The notes: a model not told the origin generated them from the sequence alone. A DNA stretch of 64,000 bases from Mariniflexile maritimum (GCF_009746565.1 NZ_WRPN01000002.1:516697-580696); one strand, 5' to 3'. Shown: positions 8,783 to 17,423, counted from the stretch's first letter. Numbers and translations are program-made.

Positions 8783-9589
8783 ATGGATATTAAAGCTTAC
8801 ATAGAATCTGGAATTTTAGAGCTATACGTAGCTGGCGTACTTTCTGAAAAAGAAAATAAGGAAGTGTACGCTTTAATGCTTCAACACCCTGAAATACTAA
8901 AAGAAGTTTTAGATATTGAGGCTGCCATTATTAAACTAACAGCAGCTACTTCGCAAAAAACTACTAAAAACACATTTGAAGCCATAAAACAAAATTTAGG
9001 CTTTAACAACACTAATGGAACCAAAGTTATATCCATAGTTAAGCCTAAATACAACTGGATAACTTATACAGGATGGGCAGCATCTATTGTTTTAGCGGTA
9101 GGTTTATTTTGGACTTCGCAACAAAACAACCAATTAAAATCTGATATTCAGATTTCTGAAACACAACAATCGCTTTTAGAAACCCAAATAGCCAATTCTA
9201 AAAACAGTTTAGAAGAAGCCAATACCCTCATAACCGTATTGCGTGATGATAAAATTACAAAAGTGCCATTGGCAGGACAAGGAAATTTTGCTGATGCGTA
9301 TGCCAAAGTATATTGGGATAAAAACACGAAAAGAATATTTTTAGATGCACAAGGCTTACCAGAGCCGCCAAAAGGTAAAGTGTACCAAGTTTGGTCGTTA
9401 ACCTTAAATCCGCTTACGCCAACAAGCTTAGGCACTATTGACAATTTTACAACAGATGCCAACAAGATTTTCGAAATAGAAAATGCCAACGAAAGTGAAG
9501 CGTTCGGGATTACTTTAGAACCAGCAGGAGGTAGCGCAACGCCAACCATGGAACAATTATATACTTTGGGTGTGGTGGCGTCTTCTTAA
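8783..9589 (+). CDS. Membrane anti-sigma factor, RskA family
   Basis: Single-pass membrane protein of 268 residues. The cytoplasmic N-terminus (1-90) has a helical sigma-binding region beginning DIKAYIESGILELYVAGVLS. One transmembrane segment covers about residues 93-110. A short coiled stretch (115-150) leads to an extracytoplasmic RskA-like domain with YAKVYWDKNTKRIFLDAQG and PPKGKVYQVW, ending in AFGITLEPAGGSATPT, all typical of the RskA C-terminal domain. It probably holds the upstream ECF sigma at the membrane until a periplasmic signal leads to cleavage. The signal is unknown. Confidence 0.88.
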   Translation: MDIKAYIESGILELYVAGVLSEKENKEVYALMLQHPEILKEVLDIEAAIIKLTAATSQKTTKNTFEAIKQNLGFNNTNGTKVISIVKPKYNWITYTGWAASIVLAVGLFWTSQQNNQLKSDIQISETQQSLLETQIANSKNSLEEANTLITVLRDDKITKVPLAGQGNFADAYAKVYWDKNTKRIFLDAQGLPEPPKGKVYQVWSLTLNPLTPTSLGTIDNFTTDANKIFEIENANESEAFGITLEPAGGSATPTMEQLYTLGVVASS

Positions 9590-9642
9590 TTGATTAGCTG
9601 TTTCATTCTTAATTTTAGACTATTATTTACTTTTAGCAACCC

Positions 9643-10125
9643 ATGATTTTATTCAAGTTTAAACACAACAGCAACATTTCTGATTGGAAAATTGTTGACG
9701 ATGTTGTAATGGGTGGATGCTCGAGTGGGAATTTTGGTTTGAATGAGGCTGGGAATGGTATTTTTTCTGGGGTAGTTTCTTTAGATAACAATGGTGGTTT
9801 TTCAATGGTGCAATATTATTTTGGCACAAAAAGCGTTGCGATATTCAGTAAGGTGTGTATTCGATTGAAAGGCGATGGTAAAACATATCAGTTTAGAATT
9901 AAAGCGAATAAAGACGATAAACATTCTTATATAGCGCTTATTAATACGAGCAACGACTGGGAAACTTTAGAAATACCTTTCAATACGATGTATCCTGCTT
10001 TTAGAGGAAAACCATTGAACCTGCAAAATTATCATGGTTTAAAAATGGAAGCTATTGCTTTTTTAATTGGCAATAAAATAGATGAATATTTTAAGTTAGA
10101 AATTGATAGTATAGAACTTAAATAA
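9643..10125 (+). CDS. CIA30-family protein
   Basis: A protein of 160 residues related to the CIA30 (complex I intermediate-associated protein 30) family, a jelly-roll fold. It shows the family opening SDWKIVDDVVMGGCSSGNF, then FSGVVSLDNNGGFS, and a closing segment on the ordinary beta-sandwich pattern. No signal peptide is seen. Despite the name, bacterial members are not known to assemble complex I and their function is unknown. It lies 53 bases after the anti-sigma gene and may belong to that operon, or have its own start: a TACTTTTA element sits shortly before the ATG. Confidence 0.8.
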   Translation: MILFKFKHNSNISDWKIVDDVVMGGCSSGNFGLNEAGNGIFSGVVSLDNNGGFSMVQYYFGTKSVAIFSKVCIRLKGDGKTYQFRIKANKDDKHSYIALINTSNDWETLEIPFNTMYPAFRGKPLNLQNYHGLKMEAIAFLIGNKIDEYFKLEIDSIELK

Positions 10126-10145
10126 GATTTAGGTCATCCTTTTTT

Positions 10146-10291
10146 GCGTTAGTGGTTGAAGCGGCATCCTTTTGGTTTTCTTGGTGACTGGCATAATTTT
10201 GATTTATACATTTATATTAAAATGTAGATGACCTGAGTTGGTAATGTAAAACCAAAAGATACAGCGTAAAACACGACCCTTGTGGTAACGC
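10146..10291. repeat. Long imperfect inverted repeat between convergent genes
   Basis: The 304-base gap between the CIA30 gene and the TonB receptor gene contains an approximately 146-base element. The left arm (10146-10178) runs GCGTTA, then GCGGCATCCTTTTGGTTT. The right arm holds AAACCAAAAGATACAGCG (10248-10265) and TAACGC (10286-10291). The arms are near-complements. A related, more diverged element is at 16083-16216. A further pair, AGGTCATC and GATGACCT, overlaps its edges. It separates two convergent transcripts and may act as a terminator. The rest of the gap is A/T-rich and shows nothing else. Confidence 0.55.
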
Positions 10292-10429
10292 CCAAATAAA
10301 ATTTATTAAAAAAACACCCAACTATATTGCTATAATCGGGCAGCTTCACTAACAAAAAAACCAAAAACCAAAAACTTGATTTTTAAAAATAATTTCCCTT
10401 TTTTCAAATGTTAGTTTTTTTATTGGGTA

Positions 10430-12664
10430 TTAAAATCTGTAAGAAATAGTTCCTTTTATAAAGAAAGGGGTTCCTGGGGTAAAATGAATTTCTTCAACGG
10501 GTTGTGCTTCATTTTGTAATCTAGATTCGGTTGCAAATTGTGTTTCGTTCCATTCGGTGTTAAATAGATTCTCGATTACGATTCCTAATGTTATGTCTTT
10601 AAAATTGTAATTAGCATTAAAATCGGTCACGAAATAGCCTTTTGCAACAATGCTATTGCCTTCGTTTGCGGGTCTATCATCCAAATACCTATAGCGGATA
10701 CCTCCAGAAAAACCGTATAAATTATTTATGGAAAGTCCGCCTGCCATCGTAAAATCGGGTGCCAGTGGAATGTAGTTTTGTCCATCAGGATCTTCGGTGC
10801 TTCTAGCATGTGTTATAGTGGCATCGGTATCAAAATACAACCAATCCGTTAATTGGTAGCGCAATCCTAAATCCAGACCATAACGTTCTGTTTTTCCGCT
10901 AGGTTCAACAATGCCTGCATCGCCCACATAAACAAACTCTTGTTCTAAAAATAAATACCATAATGCGGCATTGACCAAAGCTTTAGTGGCTGGTTTCCAA
11001 ATAGTTCCTAAATCTAAACCATACGAGCGTGGTAAAATATCTTTACCCAATTGGCTAACCACCACACGCGTATCGTTGGAATGGAAGCCTAAACCCGACT
11101 TTAAATACAATTGTAAATTTGATTGTGCATCATAGTAAAAATTAAGTTTTGGACTTAATATGGTTTTTGTTTCAGACTGTGAAGCGTAAGTAGGTTGTAA
11201 TTTGTCATTGTATAAAAAGTTGAAATAATCTAAACGTAACCCTGGAGCAATTTTCAATTTTCCAAAATCAAATTCGGCATTTGTAAAGGCGCTCAAATTG
11301 GTTTGATTTAAATCGCCTAATTGTACGTTTTGTAAAATGGCACTTCTGTTCAAGGTTTTTGAAAGCTCAATATCATTTACAATATTGTGTCTTAAACCAA
11401 TGCCTGAGGTAGTTGTTACCTGCGTATTTCCTAAATCAATTTCTTTGGAAATGGCGGTATTAAAACCTAATATTTGACGGTCTTCCTTTTGTTTTATTTG
11501 GTCGCCATTTATGGGGTCTTCTAAGAAAAATGTAAAATTTGAAAACAATTCGAACCCATAATGCGAATAGAAAGCATTGGTTTTCAATGTTGAATTATCT
11601 GAAATATGTTTCTGCAATTCCACGTTAAAATTAGTTCGTTCCGTAGTACCGCCTTCAGTATCGTCAATAGCACCAAAACGGGTAATGTTTCCGTTATCAA
11701 TTTCACGTTGTGGTATTTGTCCTGAAGCATCCCAACGACTGGTAAAATGGGATAGGGTTAAAGACACTTTGTCGTTATTAGGTGAGAAAGCCACATATTT
11801 TCCAAATAAATTAAGGCGGTTGAAATTTTGGGGCGAATTAAAAGGACCGTCGTTTGCTAAATATTCGGTACTAATATAGGCGTTTTGGTTTTTTATGTTT
11901 TCCATTAAATTGAACATGCCCAACATTCGTAAGGAGTTGAATTTACCAACTGATAGCGCTATTGAATTTTCTTTTAAATAATCTTTAGTTGAAAAATCGA
12001 CATAACCCGCCGTATTAAAATCCCCATGATTTGCATAATATGCGCCCTTGCCAAAATCTATTTTATTTACCGTTTCTGGGATTATAAAATGCAAATCGCT
12101 ATAACCTTGTCCGTGCGCATGTGATACCATGTTAATTGGCATGCCATCTACCGAAAGGGCGACATCGGTACCATGATCTATGTCAAACCCTCTTAAAAAT
12201 AGTTGTTCCGCTTTGCCACCACCGGCATGCTGACCTATAAATAAACCGGGTACTTTTCTTAAAATTTCTTGAGAAGAATTAACAGGATTTGTTTTGATGT
12301 CCAATCGACTCATGGTGCTAACCGGATTTAAGGTTTCGGTAATAATCAATTCGTTTAATTGAAATGATTTTTCTGCTAAAGTGATAATCAAATTCGTGTT
12401 GAAATTTGATGCGTTTAAGATGATATTCTTATTCTGAAACCCTAAAAGCCTCACCTTTAAGGAGTCGCCAACCTTACTATTATCTAAAATAAAAACGCCA
12501 TTTTCAGATGAATGTGTATGACTTTTTGAATTTAGGTTATATATGTAAGCAGACTCTAGAGGTTGGTTACTCTCGTTAACCACAATGCCTTTTGTTTGTT
12601 GAGAATACAGCGTATTTACAACGCATAGAGTACATAGAAAAGCTACAGATCTTAATGTTTTCAT
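10430..12664 (-). CDS. TonB-dependent outer-membrane receptor
   Basis: An outer-membrane active transporter of 744 residues. A signal peptide (ending around YSQ) is followed by a carboxypeptidase-regulatory-like domain (QTKGIVVNESNQPLESAYIY) at about 20-100. A plug domain covers about 115-225 (LRKVPGLFIGQHAGGGKAEQ, FLRGFDIDHGTDVALSVDG), and a 22-strand barrel ends in ISYRF, with the terminal aromatic residue expected for barrel assembly. The FDIDHGTD segment and the SHAHGQGYSD run rich in His/Asp suggest a metal substrate, but this is inference. It follows the TPR lipoprotein gene after 14 bases. It is not of the SusC type: there is no SusD partner. Confidence 0.9.
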   Translation of the reverse strand: MKTLRSVAFLCTLCVVNTLYSQQTKGIVVNESNQPLESAYIYNLNSKSHTHSSENGVFILDNSKVGDSLKVRLLGFQNKNIILNASNFNTNLIITLAEKSFQLNELIITETLNPVSTMSRLDIKTNPVNSSQEILRKVPGLFIGQHAGGGKAEQLFLRGFDIDHGTDVALSVDGMPINMVSHAHGQGYSDLHFIIPETVNKIDFGKGAYYANHGDFNTAGYVDFSTKDYLKENSIALSVGKFNSLRMLGMFNLMENIKNQNAYISTEYLANDGPFNSPQNFNRLNLFGKYVAFSPNNDKVSLTLSHFTSRWDASGQIPQREIDNGNITRFGAIDDTEGGTTERTNFNVELQKHISDNSTLKTNAFYSHYGFELFSNFTFFLEDPINGDQIKQKEDRQILGFNTAISKEIDLGNTQVTTTSGIGLRHNIVNDIELSKTLNRSAILQNVQLGDLNQTNLSAFTNAEFDFGKLKIAPGLRLDYFNFLYNDKLQPTYASQSETKTILSPKLNFYYDAQSNLQLYLKSGLGFHSNDTRVVVSQLGKDILPRSYGLDLGTIWKPATKALVNAALWYLFLEQEFVYVGDAGIVEPSGKTERYGLDLGLRYQLTDWLYFDTDATITHARSTEDPDGQNYIPLAPDFTMAGGLSINNLYGFSGGIRYRYLDDRPANEGNSIVAKGYFVTDFNANYNFKDITLGIVIENLFNTEWNETQFATESRLQNEAQPVEEIHFTPGTPFFIKGTISYRF

Positions 12665-12678
12665 ATCAAGGTTTAAAG

Positions 12679-13968
12679 TTAAATAGCATTGATTTTTTGA
12701 GCCATTAATGGTCCAAGTTCAAAAGCGCTTTCTATTAATTCTTTTTTCAAATTTTTAACTTCACTTATTTTACCACTTGCTTTATAAATTTCAGCTAAAT
12801 GATACAAAGTATGTGGCTCAAAAGTTTTACCGGTAACATGCTGTTCCATAATTTGTAATGCTTCTTTTGTGTTGCCTTTTTTATAGTAAGTCCACGCTAG
12901 TAAATCATAAGATTGGGGTGTTGGTCTGTTCATTACTTCGGTTTTTGCAATTTCAAGAGCGGTATTTAATTTTTCAGAATTATCAGCAAATAACAACACA
13001 TTGTATTTGTTGTACATATCGCCATAAAGGGTGTTTTCAACCGCTATTTTATATTGATTTATTTGTTGTTTTTGCATGACCAAATCGCCTTTAAACTCGG
13101 CTATTTCAGCTTTTAATAAATAATAATCGGGCGAATTATGCGTTTTTGAAACCGTGTTTAAGATGCGTAACGCTTCATTAGGGTTTTTTTCATATGAATA
13201 AACAATCCAAGCAATTCCTTTTTTTGAATAAGCATCATTTGGGTTTAATTTCAAGGCTTTTAAAAAGTGATTGTACGACGCTTCAATATTTCCGTGGTGT
13301 CCATAAAAATCAGCTAAATTGGTATAGATCCAAATTTTAGCTTCTGGCATATTGGCAAACTCTGCATTTTCTTTGGCTTTTTCCAGATAACGTATGGCAG
13401 CATCCAAATTACCACGATGGTCGCTCCATTTTGCAACGCGTATTAAGTAATCAAAATCCCGATCGTCGCTAAATTTATCTAAATAGGCTTTCGCTAATTC
13501 GTAATTTCCCAATTCCAAATGCACGTCGAAAAGCATTTTTTGAGTGCCTTCCAAATTATTTCCTATTGCTTCAGCTTTCTTTAATAATTCTAAAGACTCT
13601 TTAAATTTATGTTGCGAAATATAATTGGCAGCAAGTCCTTTTAAATAGGAGCTATTCGTGTTTCGAGTTTTTTCATTTAGTTCTAAATAGTTGGTTTCAG
13701 CATTTTTTAAATATTCAATATTTCCAGTTATAGAAAATAAACTGTTATTGGCTGAAGCTATTTTTGCTAAATATGGAAATTGAGTGGGTTGGTTTTTAAG
13801 TTTTTGTTTCCAAAATCCCAATTCGGTCTTTGCTTTTTCAATCGATGTGTTTTCTGTTACATCTAGATAAACATTATACTGTTTACTATCTGTTATCTTT
13901 TTTGAAGATGTTGTACAACTAGCTATAAATATTAGTGTGCAATACATCATAATATATCGTAAGTTCAT
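12679..13968 (-). CDS. TPR-repeat lipoprotein
   Basis: A protein of 429 residues with a lipoprotein signal peptide (IASC lipobox, Cys18) and repeated 34-residue helical hairpins. Clear TPR-like units include YLKGLAANYISQHKFKESLE, WIYTNLADFYGHHGNIEAS and AYSKKGIAWIVYSYEKNPNEA; the C-terminal unit is HTLYHLAEIYKASGKISEV. It probably sits in the periplasm or on the outer membrane as a scaffold. Its position between the DUF4331 pair and the TonB receptor, all on minus, suggests one exported system. The molecular partner is unknown. Confidence 0.83.
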   Translation of the reverse strand: MNLRYIMMYCTLIFIASCTTSSKKITDSKQYNVYLDVTENTSIEKAKTELGFWKQKLKNQPTQFPYLAKIASANNSLFSITGNIEYLKNAETNYLELNEKTRNTNSSYLKGLAANYISQHKFKESLELLKKAEAIGNNLEGTQKMLFDVHLELGNYELAKAYLDKFSDDRDFDYLIRVAKWSDHRGNLDAAIRYLEKAKENAEFANMPEAKIWIYTNLADFYGHHGNIEASYNHFLKALKLNPNDAYSKKGIAWIVYSYEKNPNEALRILNTVSKTHNSPDYYLLKAEIAEFKGDLVMQKQQINQYKIAVENTLYGDMYNKYNVLLFADNSEKLNTALEIAKTEVMNRPTPQSYDLLAWTYYKKGNTKEALQIMEQHVTGKTFEPHTLYHLAEIYKASGKISEVKNLKKELIESAFELGPLMAQKINAI

Positions 13969-14011
13969 TGTTTTGTTTTTTTGTTAGTTAATTATTTTTT
14001 GTTTAAATAAA

Positions 14012-14048
14012 CCTCAGAAACACATGTGAGACACACCTGTTTCTGAGG
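14012..14048 (-). terminator. Strong hairpin between DUF4331 genes and TPR gene
   Basis: CCTCAGAAAC (14012-14021) and GTTTCTGAGG (14039-14048) form a perfect 10-bp stem, with an inner TGTG/CACA stem. Read on minus it follows the second DUF4331 gene and leads into a T-rich stretch. It could terminate part of the transcript and so lower expression of the TPR and receptor genes relative to the DUF4331 pair, or it could stabilise the upstream mRNA end. Confidence 0.6.
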
Positions 14049-14060
14049 GTGTTGAGTATT

Positions 14061-14630
14061 CTACCAAGGAGAAGCTAAATAAGGAAATGAGGGCAAAAAA
14101 GGCTTGTCGTTTGCATTTACATTATCATTTGATAACGTCGGGTTTTCAGACATGGTCAATCCGGTTTCACCACCAAAAATCAGTATCAATTCAACAGTGA
14201 TGACATCATCGGCTAAATTTCTACCCGTTAAAACATTGGTGCCATCATAAAATGTAGTAGGTTTATCTAATGCGACAGTTAAAACATCGGTAGCCAATAA
14301 ACCTGTAAAAGCCGCAGCATCTAAACCTAGTGCATTTTTATCGCCCGGGTTGGCATACGCAGGACTCAAGGCTTTTAAATTAGTTTGAAACATGCTTTGA
14401 AAAGCGGCGCCTTGTGCAGACGGTATGGTTACATTAAACATATCTTTACTGGCAGCCGATACAAATACGGTATTTATCGCTGGACGACCCATTTGGTCTT
14501 CTTGTGAATAGGTTCCAGAAAAATCTGGTGCGTTATTCATATTGTCGTCGTCGTCATTTGAACAGTTAAATGCAAATAATGAAACTGCTACGGCAACTGT
14601 TAAAACTTTTATTTTGTGTATATTTTTCAT
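14061..14630 (-). CDS. DUF4331-type lipoprotein, C-terminal half
   Basis: A protein of 189 residues with a lipoprotein signal (FAFNC lipobox, Cys23) followed by a run of Asp/Asn. The mature part resembles the second half of DUF4331 proteins: NTVFVSAASKDMFN, then DGTNVLTGRNLADDVITVEL, LIFGG and a closing NVNANDKPFLPSFPYLASPW. It lies 27 bases after the N-terminal-half protein. Each half has its own signal peptide, so the split is real and not a frameshift. The two probably assemble at the cell surface or in the periplasm. The family has no established biochemical function. Confidence 0.78.
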   Translation of the reverse strand: MKNIHKIKVLTVAVAVSLFAFNCSNDDDDNMNNAPDFSGTYSQEDQMGRPAINTVFVSAASKDMFNVTIPSAQGAAFQSMFQTNLKALSPAYANPGDKNALGLDAAAFTGLLATDVLTVALDKPTTFYDGTNVLTGRNLADDVITVELILIFGGETGLTMSENPTLSNDNVNANDKPFLPSFPYLASPW

Positions 14631-14657
14631 GATTATAATTTTAAAAAAGGTTAATTG

Positions 14658-15314
14658 TTATTTTCTTTTAGATTCTACCCAAGTATTAATAGTTGTTCCG
14701 CTACCTGCAATCATCGATTTTGGTACTTCTACCACAATAGATAATACATTGGTTCCTGCAAAAGTGTCTGCTCCTGGATTGTTAAAACCACCCGTCGCTG
14801 TTCCTGCTATAATAGCTGAGTATTGGGCAAAGTCGAAGAAAAATGGGTCGTCTCTTGGTCCAGCAAAAAAACTCATGCCTCCATTAGTGCTAATTTTAGC
14901 ATTCGTGCCGTATGGCGTAATATCTACAACCCCACCAATTGTTGATGTGTATTGTATGGTACTGTTAAGTCCTGTTTGTGCTGGTGCAACGGGCCCAAAA
15001 AAATACATTTTACCATTTTTAGAGATGGCTTGAATAACGAGATCTTCCACATTATCGCCTGTATTATCGATGTTGAATTCAATCAATACATCTTCAGCAA
15101 ACTTAGCACTGCTAGTGGCTGATGGGCTTAACAAACCTTGAATGTTTGCTACAAACACCATGTTATCTGTGTTTTGCCCTCTAAAGGCATAAAAATCGGT
15201 AATATCGCTACTACCACCTTTTACTGCAGGCGCATCGATATGATCTGCTGCAATTACGAAGAAACTAGCTACCGCTATAACTCCAATTCCGATTACTGTT
15301 TTTAAATTTTTCAT
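14658..15314 (-). CDS. DUF4331-type exported protein, N-terminal half
   Basis: A protein of 218 residues with a cleavable signal peptide (IGVIAVASFFVIAADH). The mature N-terminus begins DHIDAPAVKGGSSDITDFYAF, the hallmark of the DUF4331 family, and continues with an IEFNIDNTGDNVEDLVIQ strand region and a FFAGPRDDPFFFDFAQY segment. It is about half the length of single-chain DUF4331 proteins; the other half is encoded next. The acidic His/Asp start could bind metal ions, but this is inference. It is the first gene of the minus-strand cluster with the TPR lipoprotein and receptor. Function is unknown. Confidence 0.85.
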   Translation of the reverse strand: MKNLKTVIGIGVIAVASFFVIAADHIDAPAVKGGSSDITDFYAFRGQNTDNMVFVANIQGLLSPSATSSAKFAEDVLIEFNIDNTGDNVEDLVIQAISKNGKMYFFGPVAPAQTGLNSTIQYTSTIGGVVDITPYGTNAKISTNGGMSFFAGPRDDPFFFDFAQYSAIIAGTATGGFNNPGADTFAGTNVLSIVVEVPKSMIAGSGTTINTWVESKRK

Positions 15315-15487
15315 GTTTTTCGAGATTTTATTATTAGTTATTTATTAGACTCTCACACATACCTACGGAAAAATTTAAAGAGCGGTTTTGTTAAAATTTT
15401 GTTAAATAAAACAGTGAAGCATAAATGGGTGGACTATTTATAGGAACAGGAAAAATGGACTAACAAGTTTTTTAATTAAAATTTAGC

Positions 15488-15515
15488 TTGCGTTTAGATA
15501 ATCCTTATACATTTG
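15488..15515 (+). promoter_or_regulatory. Bacteroidota-type promoter of the SET-domain gene
   Basis: TTG (15488-15490), a 17-base spacer and TACATTTG (15508-15515) match the -33 TTTG / -7 TAnnTTTG consensus of the phylum. It predicts a short leader of about 35 bases before the ATG at 15555. Confidence 0.5.
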
Positions 15516-15554
15516 CTTGATACATAATCAGAATTTTGATTCACAAATATATTT

Positions 15555-15911
15555 ATGACTAACTTAGTTGAAGTAAAACATTCGCCGGTACACGGTAAAG
15601 GTGTTTTTGCCACCCGAAATATTGCAAAAGGTGAACTATTAGCGAAATGCGACATGGCACTTGTACATGTTAATGAGAATTTGCCTGAAGTTTTGGCAAC
15701 CCTTCAATTCCCTTGGACCGAGGAATACGACGCTATTTGCATGAGCGATGTGGGGAGTTTTTTTAACCATAGTAGCAACCCTACTGCTGAAGTCGCAACA
15801 CGCGATTTTGTAAACCTCATTCAAACATTTGTGGCTAAAACATCTATTGAAAAGGGTACGGAAATAACTATTTATTATAACGATGCTTTTGATGCTTTTG
15901 TGAAAAGCTGA
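15555..15911 (+). CDS. Small SET-domain protein
   Basis: A protein of 118 residues consisting of little more than a SET domain, the fold of protein-lysine methyltransferases that use S-adenosylmethionine. Visible SET motifs are GKGVFATRNIAKGELL (residues 14-29), the pseudoknot motif SFFNHSSNPTAE at 68-79 (Asn71-His72 bind SAM) and GTEITIYY ending at Tyr108, the position of the catalytic tyrosine. No pre-SET or post-SET zinc cysteines are present. It is a single-gene unit with its own promoter. Short bacterial SET proteins occur in many flavobacteria; the target is unknown. Confidence 0.82.
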   Translation: MTNLVEVKHSPVHGKGVFATRNIAKGELLAKCDMALVHVNENLPEVLATLQFPWTEEYDAICMSDVGSFFNHSSNPTAEVATRDFVNLIQTFVAKTSIEKGTEITIYYNDAFDAFVKS

Positions 15912-15950
15912 ACCTTATTCGTTTTAGGTATCAATTTTAAAGTAACCAAT

Positions 15951-15977
15951 CCTGCAAGGTTTTCAAAACCTTGTAGG
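15951..15977. repeat. Dispersed palindrome, CTGCAAGG family
   Basis: CCTGCAAGGTTTT faces AAAACCTTGTAGG, a near-perfect hairpin with one G-T pair, shortly after the SET-domain gene. It is one of five good copies in the window and may act as a terminator for that gene. Confidence 0.7.
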
Positions 15978-16082
15978 TATGCCTTTTTGTTATGATGGTT
16001 GCCTATAGGGTCAAAAAAAAGCTTGCAAAAATTATGAACCGCTAAACCTTATGGTTTTGCCTAAAACTAAGCAAGTATGCCC

Positions 16083-16216
16083 GCGTTAGGCCTTTTTAAA
16101 ACTTTGGTAAAACAACCTTTGGAAAGTAACGCAAACTGGCAGATTGCCTTGTGGCGCTTCTGTGCAACAGCGTTTTAAAAAGATTTAGCGGAAAGCCCGA
16201 CCCCAATGGGTAACGC
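16083..16216. repeat. Diverged long inverted-repeat element
   Basis: The 393-base gap between the SET gene and leuB contains, besides a palindrome and the leuB terminator, a segment starting GCGTTAGGCC and ending GATTTAGCGGAAAGCCCGA then GGGTAACGCC. The right end shares CGACCC-like and TAACGCC blocks with 10146-10291. A CCGCTAAA (16036) / TTTAGCGG (16184) pair spans about 150 bases. No coding potential was seen. Confidence 0.45.
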
Positions 16217-16239
16217 CAAAAAAAAAACAATCACATTAA

Positions 16240-16266
16240 AAAAGCGCACTTTAAAAATGCGCTTTT
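16240..16266 (-). terminator. Terminator of leuA-leuB
   Basis: AAAAGCGCA (16240-16248) and TGCGCTTTT (16258-16266) form a perfect 9-bp stem with a 9-base loop. Read on minus, the stem is followed by a T-run, fitting a rho-independent terminator 39 bases after the leuB stop. Confidence 0.78.
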
Positions 16267-16304
16267 AAGGACTTTCCTGAAATTTTAATTTTTTGGTGAC
16301 TAAC

Positions 16305-17423
16305 TCAAATAATGGTGGATTGTCCTAAATGAATGTTGGTAAAGTTTAAGTTGGTTTCATCGGGATGGTTAATGAAATCCTCAATGAAGTCGCCAACTTT
16401 CGTGGTGGTAATGGTATCGTATTTGGTGTTTAAATCGGGTGTGGTAATGTGCAGTTTTAGCGATTTATCGACGCCTTCCCGTATGCGTGCCGCTTCATCG
16501 TCCAAAACAAAATGGTCCAACAACATGGCTGCTGCCAAAATAGCGGCGATAGGGTTGGCAATGCCTTTGTTGGCTGCCTTTGAGTATGCACCGTGAATGG
16601 GTTCGAACATGGCGTGCTTATCGCCAATGGAAGAGGATGCCAATAAACCAATGGAGCCCACGATAACGCTGGCTTCCTCGGATAGGATGTCGCCAAACAT
16701 GTTCTCGGTTAAAATAACGTCGAACTGCCGTGGGTTTACAATAAGTTCCATGGCGGCATTATCAATATACATAAAGTGTAATGCTACGTTTGGGTATTGT
16801 GGTGCCAATTCTTGCACCACCCTGCGCCATAATCGGGAACTTTCCATGGCATTGGCTTTGTCCACCAGGGTTAATTTGCGTTTTCTAGATTGTGCTGCCT
16901 TAAAAGCTAAATGGGCGATGCGTTCTATTTCATGGCGTGTATATTCACAGGTATCGGAAGCGGTGTTTGCATCGTCGCTTAATTTTTTTTCGCCAAAATA
17001 AATGCCCCCGGTAAGTTCGCGGTAAATAAGAATGTTGGTGTCCTTAATCTGTTTTTTCTTTAATGACGACTTGTTCAATAAATCTTCATAAGCAATTATG
17101 GGCCGTATGTTGGTATATAAATCGAGCGATTTGCGAAGCCTTAAAAGCCCTTGTTCTGGTCGTATTTTGGCGTAAGGATCCAAATCGAAGGCATCGTTTC
17201 CTATGGCGCCAAATAAAATGGCATCGGCTTTTTCGCAAATGTTTATGGTCTCATCTGGTAACGGATTGCCTGTTTTTTCAATGGCACTGGCACCAACTAA
17301 GGCATATTGAAAGGTAAATACATGGTTAAATTCCATAGCAATAGCCTTTAAAACTTTTACAGCTTGGGCTATCACTTCCGGTCCTATGCCATCTCCTGGC
17401 AAAACGGCTATATTTAATTTCAT
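16305..17423 (-). CDS. leuB: 3-isopropylmalate dehydrogenase
   Basis: NAD-dependent oxidative decarboxylation of 3-isopropylmalate in leucine synthesis. It has 372 residues. Features are the NAD-side start LNIAVLPGDGIGPEV, the substrate-binding RPEQGLLRLRKSLDLYTNIRP, ELTGGIYFG, the catalytic Lys in LVDKANAMESSRLWR and the metal site FGDILSEEASVIVGSIG, all intact. It follows leuA after 44 bases on minus. A TATCTTTA element in that gap could be an internal promoter. leuC and leuD, which act between the two steps encoded here, are not in the window. Confidence 0.95.
   Translation of the reverse strand: MKLNIAVLPGDGIGPEVIAQAVKVLKAIAMEFNHVFTFQYALVGASAIEKTGNPLPDETINICEKADAILFGAIGNDAFDLDPYAKIRPEQGLLRLRKSLDLYTNIRPIIAYEDLLNKSSLKKKQIKDTNILIYRELTGGIYFGEKKLSDDANTASDTCEYTRHEIERIAHLAFKAAQSRKRKLTLVDKANAMESSRLWRRVVQELAPQYPNVALHFMYIDNAAMELIVNPRQFDVILTENMFGDILSEEASVIVGSIGLLASSSIGDKHAMFEPIHGAYSKAANKGIANPIAAILAAAMLLDHFVLDDEAARIREGVDKSLKLHITTPDLNTKYDTITTTKVGDFIEDFINHPDETNLNFTNIHLGQSTII

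Noticed and set aside
10126..10429. tRNA or small RNA gene in the convergent gap
   Set aside because: No cloverleaf or T-loop sequence; structure is explained by the inverted-repeat element.
14542..15033. 163-codon open frame on + across the DUF4331 genes
   Set aside because: Antisense shadow of two genes with clear signal peptides and family motifs.
14061..15314. DUF4331 pair as a frameshifted single gene
   Set aside because: Each ORF has its own start and signal peptide, one with a lipobox, and the gap of 27 bases is non-coding.
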